The notes below the pieces were generated by a model. The model saw nothing but the letters and a program-made list of their open reading frames with translations. It was not told where the DNA came from and did not search any database. Both the position numbers and the translations under genes were made by a program. A stretch of 64,000 bases of DNA, from the NCBI GenBank assembly GCA_036245525.1, contig BTPG01000005.1, positions 128,035,120-128,099,119 on the forward strand, read 5' to 3'. Of this stretch, positions 1 through 15,059 are shown piece by piece (position 1 is the first letter of the stretch; every line of letters begins with the position of its first letter). The DNA is from Semisulcospira habei. Its lineage: Eukaryota > Mollusca > Gastropoda > Semisulcospiridae.

Positions 1-225
1 TGCAAATTCGTTGAGAACATTTTTTGAATTATGGTGCATGTTTACATGTTGAATTTTACATTTTTCTTGAACTCATTGCTTACACTACAAGATGAATGTA
101 GGTGTTTTGTGAAGTTTCCCCACATGAAAATATACTGATTGCGAGTTGCGAGTCCTGAACTCTTTGCTTTCCTAGGATTTGATCTCAACCTGGTCTCATG
201 TCTGAAATTTAAACAGGCGGTAAAC
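1..225. other. Unassigned AT-rich sequence
   Basis: I see no exon, hairpin or recognisable repeat here. Confidence 0.4.
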
Positions 226-640
226 AAGACTGATGAGGATTTCAACCCAAAGTCTGTCGTATTGTTTTGAGTTCACATGCGTTTATCTTTTAAGAACATT
301 CAGAGTTGTTCATATTTTAGGCTTATAATGCTGATCCATTTCCCTCCTCTCTAAGCCAACCTCTGATCAACACACACGTCGGCACACACAAATAAAGACG
401 GACACACGGCGCTTCCCGCCATTAGTACGCTCTGTGGGCTCGTGTAGCGACAGGAATCCATCTTCTTCTACTCTAACCCACCCTCTGATCCACACACAAT
501 GGCACACATAAATAAAGACGGACACACGGCGATTCCCGCCATTCGTAAGCTCTGTGGTCTGGCTTAGCATAACTATTCTGAAGAAAAATAATAACACGAG
601 CAGCGAAATGACGTCACTTCAAGCTTCACGTCATGGCATC
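226..640. repeat. Dispersed repeat R1, copy 1
   Basis: This stretch matches 41380-41672 at high identity. Both copies run from a segment containing CCCAAAGTCT through ACACACAAATAAAGACGG and GCTTCCCGCCATT to ATGACGTCA and CGTCATGGCATC. In this copy a block of about 110 bp (355-460) is duplicated as 478-565, so the AATAAAGACGGACACACGGC segment occurs twice. No coding potential is visible. It is an interspersed repeat of unknown class; the second copy lies in intron 1 of the peroxiredoxin gene. Confidence 0.6.
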
Positions 641-774
641 ATTAGTCCCACCAAAAACGGTACAATGTAGGACGCCGTGTTCATAGTGTCAGCTCGATGT
701 TATACGTCACTCATCGCAGTACTAACATTTGACGTATCAGAGGATCAACTTTGCAATTTTATTGCTGATTTTCC

Positions 775-1035
775 CGCTTAGGGCTTACAGGTCACAATTT
801 GACCTAATCCTACTCCAGGGCCGCGACAAATAGCAGGCTTATGAAAACACTCTTTATGAAAAATCATGCGGGTTTTAATGAGAAGATAGCTTTTTTCGTA
901 AAAGAAAAATTAAAGTTATTTTAGCTGTTTTACAAATGACTCCGAAAAAGTGGTGCAGAAAATTGTCTGGTTTTCACACCTAGGGCATACAGGTCGCAAT
1001 TCACCTAATCGTACCCACAGCCGAGACATCTTGTT
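775..1035. repeat. Short direct repeat pair
   Basis: A segment near 780-832 (GGGCTTACAGGTCACAATTT, then ACCTAATC) recurs diverged at 981-1030 (GGGCATACAGGTCGCAATT, then ACCTAATCGTAC). The rest of 641-1080 shows nothing I recognise. Confidence 0.4.
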
Positions 1036-1082
1036 TACTTTTTCAGAGAGCTAAAACGGGCACACACATAATATGCGCGCAT

Positions 1083-1145
1083 CTCCAAGAGGCATAGATC
1101 CTCATGCGCCCGGAGCGCGGCATGAACATCTACGCCTCTTGAGGA
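1083..1145. repeat. Foldback element, family C
   Basis: Imperfect inverted repeat: CAAGAGGCATAGATCCTCAT on the left is answered by ATCTACGCCTCTTG on the right around a CGCCCGGAGCGCG loop. Many other copies lie in this window (for example 8488-8562 and 36160-36234). Confidence 0.65.
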
Positions 1146-1636
1146 TTTTTGGAGCGCATACACACATCGATGCGCTTTCAGAAGAGCATGCAGGTGTACT
1201 TAGTATATCATATAGCTAGGTAAAGTCAACCTGATTTCACACAAATTATAGCAAGACTGAAATTGATCAGTGAAATGCTAGGTTTGTCACCATTTTCTCA
1301 AATCTAGAAGCGAAAGCGAAACTCATATCACGTTAAATATAAAATTACGTAAAAACAAAAAAACGACTTTGGACATGGCAAACGACTTTGGACAAACCAA
1401 TGACGCGTATGCACTGCGCCCCTTATAGAGTTCACTATGACGCATTGGCACATCTGCGAAACTTATTCAAAAGGAGATATTTCAACATCTGAATCAGGTC
1501 AAAGACAAAAGAGTGGAGACCCTTGACAGCGAAGACAGCTTTCATATATACTTATGGTAAAAAATTAAGGGCCAACCCAATTTTTTGTGTCATTGTTTAT
1601 CGTCGCAAGTACGCTAATAAAATACAACGTTCTTTC

Positions 1637-2055
1637 AGGAAGATTACAAAAAGAAAAAGTAGGTAAAAGCACTGTCTGGCGAGACAGATAAGGGGGGTCC
1701 AGATATTTAGCCGGTGTGGACAGCTGTTTCGGTCTTGGCGACCTCATCAGCACACCATCGGCAATACTGGAGGAAGGCAGGAACTTTTGCCTACCTGCAA
1801 TGACAGCCACATTTTACTGTGGTGTCTGCAGGGGCATACGTGCCTCCACCTAGAACCAAATTTCCATGCACCCTAAAAGAGAACCTACTAAAAGGGGGGA
1901 AGGGGTTGCAGTCGATTTTGTAGTAATAAATGAAAAGAAAAGGAGAGACTGCCAGTGCTAATATTTTAGGAAGATTACAAAATAAAGTAGGTAAAAGCAC
2001 TGTCAGGGGAGAGAAGTTTGCACGATCGACCAGTTATCATAGATACTGTGGTCAA

Positions 2056-2091
<36 letters not shown>

Positions 2092-3375
2092 GAGATAGGA
2101 AAGAGGGGGTGCGCTAAGAAAGTGACTGGAAGCAATGCGTTTGGAAGCCCCCCCCCCACCCCCACCCCCGAAGGGAGGTGTATCGCATGTCCCACTGTTC
2201 CACTGTTCCAGCCACTCGGTGCATGGAAATTTAAATCTTCCTAAAATATTAGCACTGGCAGTCTCCCCTTTTCTTTTCATTTATTACTACAAAATCGACT
2301 ACAACCCCTTCCCCCCTTTTAGTAGGTTCTCTTTTAGGGTGCATGGAAATTTGGCTCTAGGTGGAGGCACGTATGCCCCTGCAGACACCACAGTAAAATG
2401 TGGCTGTCATTGCAGGTAGGCAAAAGTTCCTGCCTTCCTCCAGTATTGCCGATGGTGTGCTGATGAGGTCGCCAAGACCGAAACAGCTGTCCACACCGGC
2501 TAAATATCTGGACCCTCCCTTGGGGGACCTATATTTAAATTTCCATGCATCGAGTGGCTGGAACATAACAGTGGGATATATTTGATACGCCCCCCTTCGG
2601 GGGGGGGGGGGGGGGGTTCCATATGCATTGCTTCCAGTCAGTTTCTTAGCGCACCCCCTCTTTCCTATCTCTTTTTTTTTTTTTTTTTTTTTTTTTGGTG
2701 TGCTTTGACCACAGTAGATCTATGATCACTGGTCGATCATGCACACTTCTCTCCCCTGACAGTGCTTTTACCTACTTTACTTTGTAATCTTCCTAAATAT
2801 TAGCACTGGCAGACTCCCCTTTTCTTTTCATTTATTACTACAAAATCGACTGCAACCCCTTCCCCCCAGGCCCTTTAGTAGGTTCTCTTTTAGGGTGCAT
2901 GGAAATTTGGCTCTAGGTGGAGGCACGTATGCCCCTGCAGGCACCACAGTAAAATGTGGCTGTCATTGCAGGTAGGCAAATGTTCCTGCCTTCCTGCAGA
3001 TTGCCGATGGTGTGCTGATGAGGTCGCCAAGACCGAAACAGCTGTCCACACCGGCTAAATATCTGGACCCCCCTTGGGGGACCTAGATTTAAATTTCCAT
3101 GCACCGAGTGGCTGGAACAGTGGGATATGTGATACGCCCCCCTTCGGGGGGGGGGGGGGGCTTCCATATGCATTGCTTCCAGTCACTTTCTTAGCGCACC
3201 CCCTCTTTACTATCTCTTTTTTTTTGCGGTGTGTGCTTTGACCACAGTAGATCTATGATCACTGGTCGATCATGCACACTTCTCTCCCCTGACAGTGCTT
3301 TTACCTACTTTACTTTGTAATCTTCCTAAAATATTAGCACTTGCAGTCTCCCCTTTTCTTTTCATTTTTTGCAAT
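1637..3375. repeat. Nested palindromic/tandem repeat block
   Basis: A unit of about 560 bp is present twice in direct orientation (about 2232-2796 and 2797-3331, then a short third start) and partly in inverted orientation (1637-1971 and 1972-2231), so the block folds around about 2232. Diagnostic pieces are CTAAAATATTAGCACTGGCA, CAAAATCGACT and CACACCGGCTAAATATCTGG. The block is flanked by the direct repeat GTTCTTTC (1629-1636 and 3376-3383), extendable to 12 bp with one mismatch, as expected for a target-site duplication. Poly-C/G, poly-T and CA runs vary between units. No protein is recognisable. Confidence 0.7.
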
Positions 3376-3659
3376 GTTCTTTCGATCCAAATGGGTTAAA
3401 AGTTGACCTTAGACAGTCCACTGTACAGGGAACAATAGACAACAATTCATGAATTTCCACAAACGTGTCAAATGCCAGTGAAACATCCTCAGTTTTTGTG
3501 AAAAGCCGTGCGATATTGGCAACCGTACCAATGCAGGCAGGTGGAAAAACTCGGTAAAGTCGTGATGCACGTGCTAAAGGGGTCAGTCGTGAACACTGAG
3601 CACCTCTGTTTCGATACAAATACCGGTACAGTAGGGGCATAATTGTCACATCCCTAACC

Positions 3660-4677
3660 ATGCCACCACGACGAAGCCGAAGGCCAGTAGAACAAGGCCG
3701 GGCGCTAGCAAGGCTGCAGGATGGAATTTCCGGACGAGAAGTTGGGAGACGTCTTGGGGTGTCCCATTCAGTGATCCAGAGGCTGTTGGCACGATTCCAA
3801 GAAACTGGAAGGGCAGAACGACGACCCTGCTCAGGACGCCCGCGCTGCACCAGCAGAAGGGAGGATAGATAGCTAGCTCTGTGTGGCGGCTCTGCGCGAC
3901 CAAACTGTCACGTCAACTACTCTGCGACGTCAACTGATGCAAGCTGCAAACGTTAACGTCAACAGAAGCACAGTCTGCCGACGTCTGCGCGAAATTGACC
4001 TGGCTTCATGCAGAGCAGCAGTGAGAATACCCCTCACTCCAGCTTTTTGCAGAGCCCGGGTTGCCTGGTGTCGTCAAGCATGTGAGGTGGAAAAGACTCC
4101 AGTGGACTCAGGTTCTGTTTACTGATGAGTCACGGTTCACTGTGTCCTTCAACGACGGCAGGGTGAAGGTCTGGAGACGCCAGGGCGAGCGATTTACGGA
4201 TGGATGCATCCAAGAGGTGGATCGCTACGGAGGAGGCTCAGTCATGGTCTGGGCAGACTTCAGCAGGGAAGGCAGGATCTACCTCTACGTCATCCGAGGC
4301 ACCCTGACTGGACTGCGCTATCGGGACGAGATTGTTCAGCCCCTCCTCCAGCCAGCTCTCCAAGCCATAGGCGACAATGCTGTTCTGCAGGACGACAACG
4401 CTCGACCTCATCGCGCCCGTGTGGTGGATGAGTACATTGAGCAACGGGGCATCATGAGGATGGACCAGGTCGTTCACCTGATCTGGCTCCCATCGAGCAC
4501 CTCTGGGACGTGCTGGGGCAACGTGTAGTCAGCATGACTCAGTTCCTGCATCAAGAATGGGAAGCGATCCCACAACATGTTCTCCGAACCCTGGTGAACT
4601 CCATGCGTCAATGCTGCATTGAATCTTGGCTGCAAACGGTGGGCACACTCGCTACTGACTGGACCAGTCTTGTGTGA
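3660..4677 (+). pseudogene. Tc1-type transposase pseudogene
   Basis: The start is an ATG followed by a helix-turn-helix region (VGRRLGVSHSVIQRLLARF), as in the N-terminal paired-like domain of Tc1 transposases. The catalytic region is readable in pieces: LFTDESRF carries the first Asp, LQDDNARPHRA the second, and PDLAPIEHLWD the Glu, with a spacing consistent with a DD34E catalytic triad. GGGSVMVWADFS matches the usual motif between the first two. At least three frame breaks disrupt it: a stop and frame change near 3870, a shift near 4090-4120, and a shift between about 4440 and 4480. The end is taken from the TGA after a tail reading ATDWTSLV. It cannot encode a functional enzyme. Confidence 0.85.
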
Positions 4678-4872
4678 CTTTTCAAATGAGGGTTGGGTGA
4701 ACATTCTAACGTACTGCTGTTGTTACAATTGCTTGATTTACTCAAAACTTAAATGAAATTGTTACTGAATAAATTAGCAAAGTACTGACTCCAAGTATTG
4801 TTACATTATTTGTGTGGTGTTGTCGGTGCGTCTGCAATAAAAAGTGGCCCTTAAGTTTTGACCATTAGTATA

Positions 4873-5038
4873 GAAGGGACGTTGTTGGTTTTGGTTCATG
4901 CCATCTTGTTCTTACTTTTCGTTGCTACTCTGCAAACACAAGGCACTAATTGTAACAGTGCCAACTTACACATTTAAAGGATAGGAGCCAATATGAAATT
5001 CATTCTGCCTTGTCTTTCAGTATTTCTATTGACTAAAC

Positions 5039-5077
<39 letters not shown>

Positions 5078-5364
5078 AGTGCAGGGCACAATCGAATCAA
5101 TCAGCGGTAAGTCAGTTGTAACAATAGCTCCGTTGCATCCCCCACCAACTCAAACGCTAGAGCGGCCTCGCGGTAGAAACATAAATAAACTAAAATCTCC
5201 ACGATACGACTTCATACTCTAGCCACAAAGTACACCATGCATGCGAATAACCATAAGCGCACTTGTCGCTAACCGCGACTACCTGTAACAACATGTAACA
5301 CATTTTGCGGCCCCAGTACCGAAATCCCCAAATTTTAAAGTTGCACTCTGATTACGATTCTAGA
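4873..5364. repeat. Intergenic, with 34-nt poly-A run
   Basis: The only marked feature is an uninterrupted A run at about 5042-5076. It could be the tail of a retroposed sequence or a simple expansion; I see no target duplication. Upstream exons of the claudin-like gene might lie in this stretch but none is convincing. Confidence 0.4.
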
Positions 5365-5422
5365 GACAGATCGAGCATGATAGTTCAAGGATGGTGCCAG
5401 AATAGCTTGGCGCCTATGTTTT
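5365..5422. repeat. Half-arm of foldback family A
   Basis: One arm only: GATCGAGCATGATAGTTCAA followed by GGATGGTGCCAGAATAGC and TTGGCGCC. The complementary arm is missing, so this is a truncated copy. Confidence 0.55.
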
Positions 5423-5817
5423 GCTGTGGCGTGTCCGGGGCTGAAAGAGTAAACCTGAAGTCTTCTTGTCGACACAGTTTAGGTGCAGACTGGAAACTGA
5501 CCTACAGTCTTTGTCAAAATAAGCTTTGCATAGCAAGATACTGAACCATGCCAAAGGTTACCCGGGAAACATAACCGAAGCAGTACAGTATGCAGTGTTT
5601 GAAATGAAGAGTCAGCCGACTGAACACTAAGTGACCTGAGACTAGCAAATCACCCACACAGGGCATTTTCAGTACAGTTCTCAACTCATAAGTCATATAG
5701 ATGTAAAGGCTAATACTCTTCAGATAAAAATCAATTTAATACAAATCAAACGTTACTCTTAGAAAGGAAAGAAAATACTATTGGCACGGCACTATCAGTC
5801 ACAACCTAACTCCACAG

Positions 5818-9124
<3,307 letters not shown>

Positions 9125-9161
9125 AGAAAAGTCAAAAGAAGCACGACACTAACATGCGTGA

Positions 9162-9188
9162 TGAATAAACCAGCGCAAATGAATAAAT
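9162..9188 (+). promoter_or_regulatory. Candidate poly(A) signals of claudin-like gene
   Basis: Two AATAAA hexamers 40-65 nt after the stop codon suggest a very short 3' untranslated region. Confidence 0.45.
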
Positions 9189-9439
9189 GAACGCGTTCAT
9201 CTATTCATTCTTTCCAGCGTTCACCCATCAACTAGGCGGACAAGTGCCTTAGATATGCACTGACTGTAGTCAGGTGATTGACTGCGGTCACATCATGAGA
9301 CTAACCCAGGAAGCACGAGAATCTCGAGCCGTCGTAGGCCGCAGTTGGCCCGCGCACAGCCGTATCAATTGCGGCTGACGTCGGCCCGAGGACCTTTGTT
9401 TACTTGACCTAGTATCCCTTTTCATTCTGATCATAGTAC

Positions 9440-9605
9440 TCACTGCTTGAAAAAAATTGACTGATAGTTCAAGGGTGGTGCCAGAATAGCTTGGCGCCTA
9501 CGGCGCCCAGCTATTCTGGCACCACCCTTGAACTAAAACCAATGCAATTGGTCTATCTCCTAATCTGTAATGTAGCCTTGATAGGACAATAAGTCAATTT
9601 TACGA
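9440..9605. repeat. Foldback element, family A
   Basis: GATAGTTCAAGGGTGGTGCC and then AGAATAGCTTGGCGCC pair with GGCGCCCAGCTATTCTGG and then CACCACCCTTGAACTA. Outer ends are weak. Confidence 0.75.
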
Positions 9606-9916
9606 AATTAGCCTCAAGATGTAATGGTTTAACTAAAGCGATCTGGTCCAGTGAAGACTTTTACTGTTAGAATTCGCCGATACAACGGTTTGTCAATATT
9701 GTCTTGTTTCAGCTAAGACTTCAAGTTTCTTTCCTTTTTTTTTTTTTTTCCTTTTTTTGTTTTGTTTTCATAATCCATGTGACTCTTGTAGGCACACGTA
9801 CCAGACGTTTTCCACTGCCTTTGGAGATTCACGGAAGGACTGAACGTTCCTCCGTACAAAGGCGAGGAAGACTGAGCAAAAACGTCTTTCACCGTACGAC
9901 ATTCAGACTGCGTAAT

Positions 9917-10130
9917 TTAACTCATTCTACTCCAGATACACTGCAGCAAGATAAGGATCGACCATGATAGTTCAAGGGTGATGCCAGAATAGCTTGGCGC
10001 CTATGGGCGCCAAGCTATTCTGGGATCACCCTTGAACTATCATGGTCGATCTGTGTCCTGCACTGCAATGCAGTCTTCAGAGAATAACGGCAAAATTTGG
10101 GGATTTCGGTGTTGGGGTAGAATGAGTTAA
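9917..10130. repeat. Foldback element, family A
   Basis: TTAACTCATTCTACTCCAG at the left is the complement of the right end, which reads GGGGTAGAATGAGTTAA. The central hairpin (9957-10055) starts and ends with GATCGACCATGATAGTTC and its complement. A sister copy with the same ends is at 18993-19206. Confidence 0.85.
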
Positions 10131-10850
10131 GCTAGCCCTTTTGTCTAGCATTATTGTAAGATACACTAAGAACATTTATAAAGGAGGCAGCGATTACTGC
10201 CGGCCTGGCGTAGGTCGCCCTTAGAAACAAACAGGCTCTGGATGGAGAGATCCATCTTTGCCAAAACTTTGGAAACCATGCACACACCAAATAAGCAAAC
10301 AACCGACTTATCAATTTAACAACGAAAAAGCAAACAAACAAATAAACAAACAAACTGAACAATAAATCACTGACAAACAAACACTGACTCTCGAGTCAAT
10401 AAGTGAAACCGGGGCTGTGACAAAGCCGAACGGACGGACAAACAAAGCAGACGATCAACCAAACGACCTGCCAAACACTTGAAACAGGAAACCTGTTAAC
10501 AAAACTAAGAAAAACAGCCAGCCAGACAGCAAATATTCAATAACTGACTATATAAGCGCACAAAGCTCGAACCGCTTCCGATTTGACTTCAGTCAAATTA
10601 TACCGGCGACCATTCGGCCGAGTGAGAAAAATCTGTTAAGTTCAGTACTAACTTGTAGTAGTAAGTTATCCTTGGGCTCTTGCTTGGACTTATTTCAAGT
10701 TCTAGCTGCCTGAGTACAGTAATTAGTGAAGTTTTGTTTGCAACGAACGGCTCCCAACAACGAACGAGAGCAAAATCACTGAGTCACGATGGATAACCGG
10801 CCCGAACAGAAAGTGTGCCGATAAGAAAAGGCAACTCCACTCCAAACGGC
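10131..10850. other. Unassigned intergenic sequence
   Basis: Contains an AAAC/AACA-rich tract (about 10315-10385); no exon or element is recognised. Confidence 0.4.
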
Positions 10851-10906
10851 TCCAAGTGGCATAGATCCTCATGCGCCCGCATGAGGATCTATGCCTCGTG
10901 GAGATG
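10851..10906. repeat. Foldback element, family C, short form
   Basis: CTCCAAGTGGCATAGATCCT then CATGCGC pairs with GCATGAGGATCTATGCCTC. It resembles 1083-1145 in ending CTCCAAG..GGAG and may be a subfamily. Confidence 0.65.
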
Positions 10907-10969
10907 TTTGGAGTGGTGTCTATGCCGTATATATGGCGGAAACCGATAGTTATCGGCCGTGACTCGGTG

Positions 10970-11320
10970 CACGGCGTTCGTCATTGTGGGTGGGTCAACA
11001 GGGTCGCAATAGGGTTCGGGAAGCTGACGTCATCACGCTAGTCCGCCATCTTGTGAGGATACGGGACTAAGGCGCTCATAGGAAAATCGCTGTCAGGATA
11101 ACCAGGAGTCTTGACGTGCTATAGGCAACCACAGCAAGTTTGTTGCCATCACCGCAGGACTAAACCGCTAACCCGGCAGAATATGTTTTTGTTTGTTTCC
11201 CGAAGACTGAGGAAGAAACGTGACATGGAGAAAAACGTGTTGAACACTACTTCGCTACTATCTGAAGACTATCTTATCCTCTTAAGATGGCGGCTGACGC
11301 GCCGATGCTCGGCCTAGGCG
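10970..11320 (+). promoter_or_regulatory. Possible CpG-rich promoter region
   Basis: Contains TGACGTCATC (CRE-like) near 11024, CCGCCATCTTG near 11042 and AAGATGGCGGC near 11284 (YY1-like in both orientations), as found in many animal core promoters. A short open frame starts at the ATG near 11287 (MAADAPMLGLGGN) and stops after 13 codons. No downstream exon is linked to it, so this is only a suggestion. Confidence 0.25.
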
Positions 11321-12414
11321 GCAACTGACGCGGGGAAATTCGATCACGAACCCTATTAGGTTACGCCCCCTTCACTCTTCTCTATTAGCCTCTTGAGCTA
11401 TGAACGAAGAACCTTTCTGTCAAAACAAAACAAAAATCCACGCCGCCGGAGCATATCTCACAGGAGAATGACATTTCCAGGAATTCTATAACTTCATCTG
11501 TTAGCGTTTTTCACAACACTCCAATGCACTAAGAAAAAACGAAAACCCCAAAAACTGTCGTCTGCAAGCCTGCATACAACTGTGCACACGCCCCATATAA
11601 GGCTCCCATAAACACACTAGGTCGACTAACTGAAATTACCCAGATTTTGCTCTTTTTCACACCACCTGTCATGCCTTTTGTGCCGGCTCCGGCACTAAAA
11701 GGCAAAACGGAATGATTTGAAGTTTGAGACCCTAAAACAATTGCCAAAAGGGAGGCGGAATCAGTTTAAAAAACCAAACTATTTCGTGCGGACACGTTAC
11801 TACGTGTACCGGAAACAATTGCCCTGTGTGGCCTGTTGCCGGAAGTCGTTCGTTGCAAACGAAACCTCCGGCACTACTGACTATTGTTGCGGCAGTGCCC
11901 GGCAGCGACGCCTCACCTGAGAGGGGTTCATCTGAACGTGGCGGGGTGAGGACGGGGGGCCTCATGTGGATCTGTGCTTCCTCATTGTTCCGGGCCATTC
12001 ATATCTGTGATTCGTTGATATCATATTCATGGCTACTGGCGGTATTGATACAGGGGCTAAACGCTCATTGACAGAGCTCGGCAACTACTGAAGAGATAGC
12101 AAGGACACACTACGTGAGACAACTCCTGCAAACTGATTGTCCAGAATACATTACTGCCCTTGCACAGTTTGGTGCGAGTACATCTGACCACCCAAGACAT
12201 CAATAAAAGTAACACTGGAAACTTACTGTTGTGCAATAACACGATTCCATTATCTCACAAATAGTTTACAGTTGTTCAGGTTGTGTACACATCATGGATT
12301 ATTCTAGAAAGTCGTATCCGTGTTGACTCAACTGATAGCGGCCAGCGGAGCATTACCTGGCAAACCGAGACTACTTGATCACGTGACCACGTGCCGGCTT
12401 GCTTGTCATTCCAG
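11321..12414. other. Unassigned intergenic sequence
   Basis: An open frame at 11717-11920 (+) is rich in basic residues and holds CVACCRKSF and DYCCGSARQRR, but no splice signals or family resemblance support it. Otherwise nothing is recognised. Confidence 0.3.
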
Positions 12415-12469
12415 GGTAATTCGCCTTACAAGATCGGCTTACTTTGTCCTATCTGCACGAAACCACTTG
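12415..12469 (+). CDS. Candidate small internal exon with CPxC motif
   Basis: A strong acceptor (GCTTGCTTGTCATTCCAG) and a strong donor (GTAAGT) bound 55 nt. One frame reads GNSPYKIGLLCPICTKPL, with the CPIC spacing seen at the start of RING or other zinc-binding domains; a second frame is also open. No partner exons were found, so the gene is unknown and the call rests on splice signals only. Confidence 0.25.
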
Positions 12470-12676
12470 GTAAGTGGATGCGTTATTAAGTCTGGATACA
12501 AAATTACGATTGATCAGTTATGAATGGGAAAATATTCTTCTTTACTGTTATTGAGTAAATTAAGTGTTAGTTATGGTGCACGTGAAGAGGGGCTCGCGCT
12601 CTTGTAGCGGCGGGTCATGATTGACCCGAGCCTGTCACGTAACCAGTCAGTCTCTCGGCCAACTAAATCGTTAATC

Positions 12677-12740
12677 CGTCTGCAAGAGGCGTAGATTTTC
12701 ATGCTCCCCAGCAGTCGCAGCGTCTCGGAAGAATATATAC
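12677..12740. repeat. Half of foldback family C
   Basis: GCAAGAGGCGTAGATTTTCA and TGCTCCCCAGCAGTCGCAG resemble one arm; the second arm is replaced by unrelated sequence. Confidence 0.45.
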
Positions 12741-13132
12741 ATCTTGTTCGCATAGACTGGCTCTACGGCCTCAAACGGAATGAGGAGGGGGGGGGGGGGG
12801 GGCAACATGGTCAAAACATGTCTCTAGGGCTAACTCCTGAAAGGTGACATTGATTGCCCCTTTGCCGGGCACTGCTAGTGTTACGGTCCGCGTGTCTTGC
12901 TATACATTTTTTTTTTTTAGCGTGAATAATTTTAGGTGACCGATGTAGCCCAATACCTCCACCGGCCCTCTTCCTATTCAAACCGGCAACGCTGGGCAGT
13001 TTTCTAATCCTCGACTGAAGCCAAGAATAAAAACCACGTGAAAGTAAACTAATGAGTTTCAGCCGGTTTTCAAGCAGCCCGTTGCGATATGTAGGTGCTC
13101 TTGGTTTACTCGATTGTTTATAAGTAATCGGA

Positions 13133-13233
13133 CGCAACTCCAGGCTGTCGGTAGTGCTTTTGGTCGCTGTGCCGATTCCTGCAGGAATCGCCGTGACCAA
13201 AAGCGCTACCGACAGTCAAACTCAAAGGGTTAA
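13133..13233. repeat. Foldback element, family B
   Basis: CTGTCGGTAGTGCTTTTGGT pairs with ACCAAAAGCGCTACCGACAG around GATTCCTGCAGGAATC. The right end is CAAAGGGTTAA; the left TTAA end is not preserved. Confidence 0.8.
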
Positions 13234-13354
13234 CTGTACATTGGAGGCGTGAAGAGCGAAGTACAAAGGTATGCAGGTGGTTGTCACCAGTACCGTTGCA
13301 GCCCCTCCGGGCGTAGCTCTTTTGCAACATTTTGTCTGCGTCATTAGCAGGAGA

Positions 13355-13357
<3 letters not shown>

Positions 13358-13429
<72 letters not shown>
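13358..13429. repeat. CT microsatellite
   Basis: About 36 uninterrupted CT units. Confidence 0.97.
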
Positions 13430-13432
<3 letters not shown>

Positions 13433-13564
13433 GAATATAAATGCTGTTTGTAAGACCATTGCTATAAACACTTTCTTATTGTCCCAGCTTGGACATGTAA
13501 CGGATACAAATGCCCGTAAATTGTTTTTCATGCTCATATAAAGTCTTACATTGATTATGTCTCC

Positions 13565-14219
13565 ACAGTGCGGATAGACGGCCCCATCCCTACCACAAAT
13601 TTAGACACATTACCGTTCTGCGTCAGCAACTTACTTTAAACAAATGCGTCTTTGTACATAAGATACTGAATAATATGACACCCCAGTATCTAATCACTAA
13701 ATTTTTATCTCAGCAAAAACATGAACAGACCTCCAGAAACAATACCTTACCCCTACCACTGCCAAGAAACGACCTTTTTAAAACTATATCATTATCTGGT
13801 CCGTTTGCTTGGAATTCTATCCCTGCACACTTGAAAACTATAAGCTCACCAGGAACTTTTAAAACAAAACTTTATGATTACCTGATGAGTCAAACTTAGT
13901 ACTTCTCAGGTACTGCAATATCTCCTGTACCTTATGTATTTTATGCAGATGGTTGGTGTGTGCGCGCGCGCGTGTGTGCTCGTGTTGTTTGTGTGTGTGG
14001 GTGCGGCGTATGCTTGCATGTTTGTATGTGTGTGTGATGAGTGTTATTATTTTTCCTGTATGTAATGATACTATTGAGTTTTATATATGTAAAATTTTTT
14101 TATTTTAGTTTCCTCTTTTTTATGCTGTAGATGTTAGCAACGGTAAGTTTGTAATATGACAATTTTGTTTTCTGTCAAAACTTTTTACCATCGAAAAATA
14201 AAGTTTCATCATCATCATC
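13565..14219 (+). mobile_element. Non-LTR retrotransposon (LINE), 3' fragment
   Basis: An open frame ending at 13899 reads LPLPRNDLFKTISLSGPFAW, then NSIPAHLKT, then FKTKLYDYLMSQ. This is the conserved C-terminal stretch (R..F...GP..WN.LP...K....FK..L) found after the reverse transcriptase domain of many animal LINEs. It is followed by an AT-rich 3' region and a short TCA-repeat tail at about 14202-14219, typical of LINE 3' ends. The 5' part, including the polymerase core, is absent (5' truncation). Confidence 0.7.
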
Positions 14220-14778
14220 CTGTCTCTCCCTCCCTCAGTGTGCTTGGAGTGCTGTTTATGTCTGCACTGCCTCTCCATGTTTCTTTGTTATCAATGAAAA
14301 CCATTGAAGCCATTTTAATTTTTGTCATTTAAAAACTAGTGTGCACACTGAGTTCAGTCAGAAACATGATTCACGTACTTTGTATTGGCTGAACGACTGG
14401 TTGGTGATGATTTAGCAAATTTTATCACATTGAATTTTTTTGAAAGCATGACATATCGGTGTACAGGCTGATTGTGTTCTACCCAGTGAGTAAAGATTAA
14501 AGGTCTTTGGGCTGACATCAGCCGCAGTGGTGCATGGGCCCACAGCAGCTGATATCGGCCTGAAGGTATTTTGGATACTGGGTATGACCTTTTCATCGTA
14601 GACTGGGTCAATCTGACCTTAGTTCTTCAGGTATTGAATACAGCAGTTGCAGCTGCTTGACTGCACATTTAGAGTGCGGTGACTCATTGTTCTATTGTCT
14701 GGAAAAGTTCAGCATCTACCTTTCCCTTACCCCACCCCTTACTTCTTACTACTAATGGATGTGAGCGACCACACTTAT

Positions 14779-14856
14779 GAGAGATCACCTGTCATTAAAT
14801 ACCATCATTTAGGTGTCTGTAGCCACCCAAGTGGTAGTCTTTAATGACAGGTGACA
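14779..14856. repeat. Foldback element, family G
   Basis: GATCACCTGTCATTAAATAC pairs with TAGTCTTTAATGACAGGTGA around the palindromic centre CATTTAGGTG..AGCCACCCAAGTGG. Related copies: 21446-21512, 35555-35630, 46437-46530. Confidence 0.65.
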
Positions 14857-15059
14857 TGTTTTGCCCTTCAAAGACTTCTCTTGAGAGAGCACCTGTTTTG
14901 TAAGACCACATTTGTCATGCAAAAAAGAAGGTTGCTGAAAACAGGTTTTTTTTGTATCTTGTTTTTCTGTAATTGTCAACATTAAATGCTCCCCTGCTTC
15001 ATGCAGAAGGTCCCATTTCTCAAAATTTGGAGATGTTGCCTAATGACTATGTACCAGTT

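Larger units (their letters stand above)
1549..4872 (+). mobile_element. Tc1/mariner-type DNA transposon, interrupted
   Basis: The ends are imperfect inverted repeats: the left end reads TATACTTATGGTAAAAAATT and then AAGGGCC, and the complement of the right end reads TATACTAATGGTCAAAACTT and then AAGGGCC. Both begin with TA, the known target dinucleotide of this superfamily. A broken transposase gene (3660-4677) lies between them. The element is split near its left end by a foreign 1.74 kb repeat block (1637-3375), so it is one insertion later invaded by another. It is certainly inactive. Confidence 0.8.

Noticed and set aside
3362..3850. 162-codon minus-strand frame
   Set aside because: Antisense to the Tc1 transposase remnant, which has recognisable motifs on the plus strand.
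11284..11325. MAADAPMLGLGGN short frame after a promoter-like region
   Set aside because: Stops after 13 codons with no donor in reach; left only as a note in the promoter-like entry.
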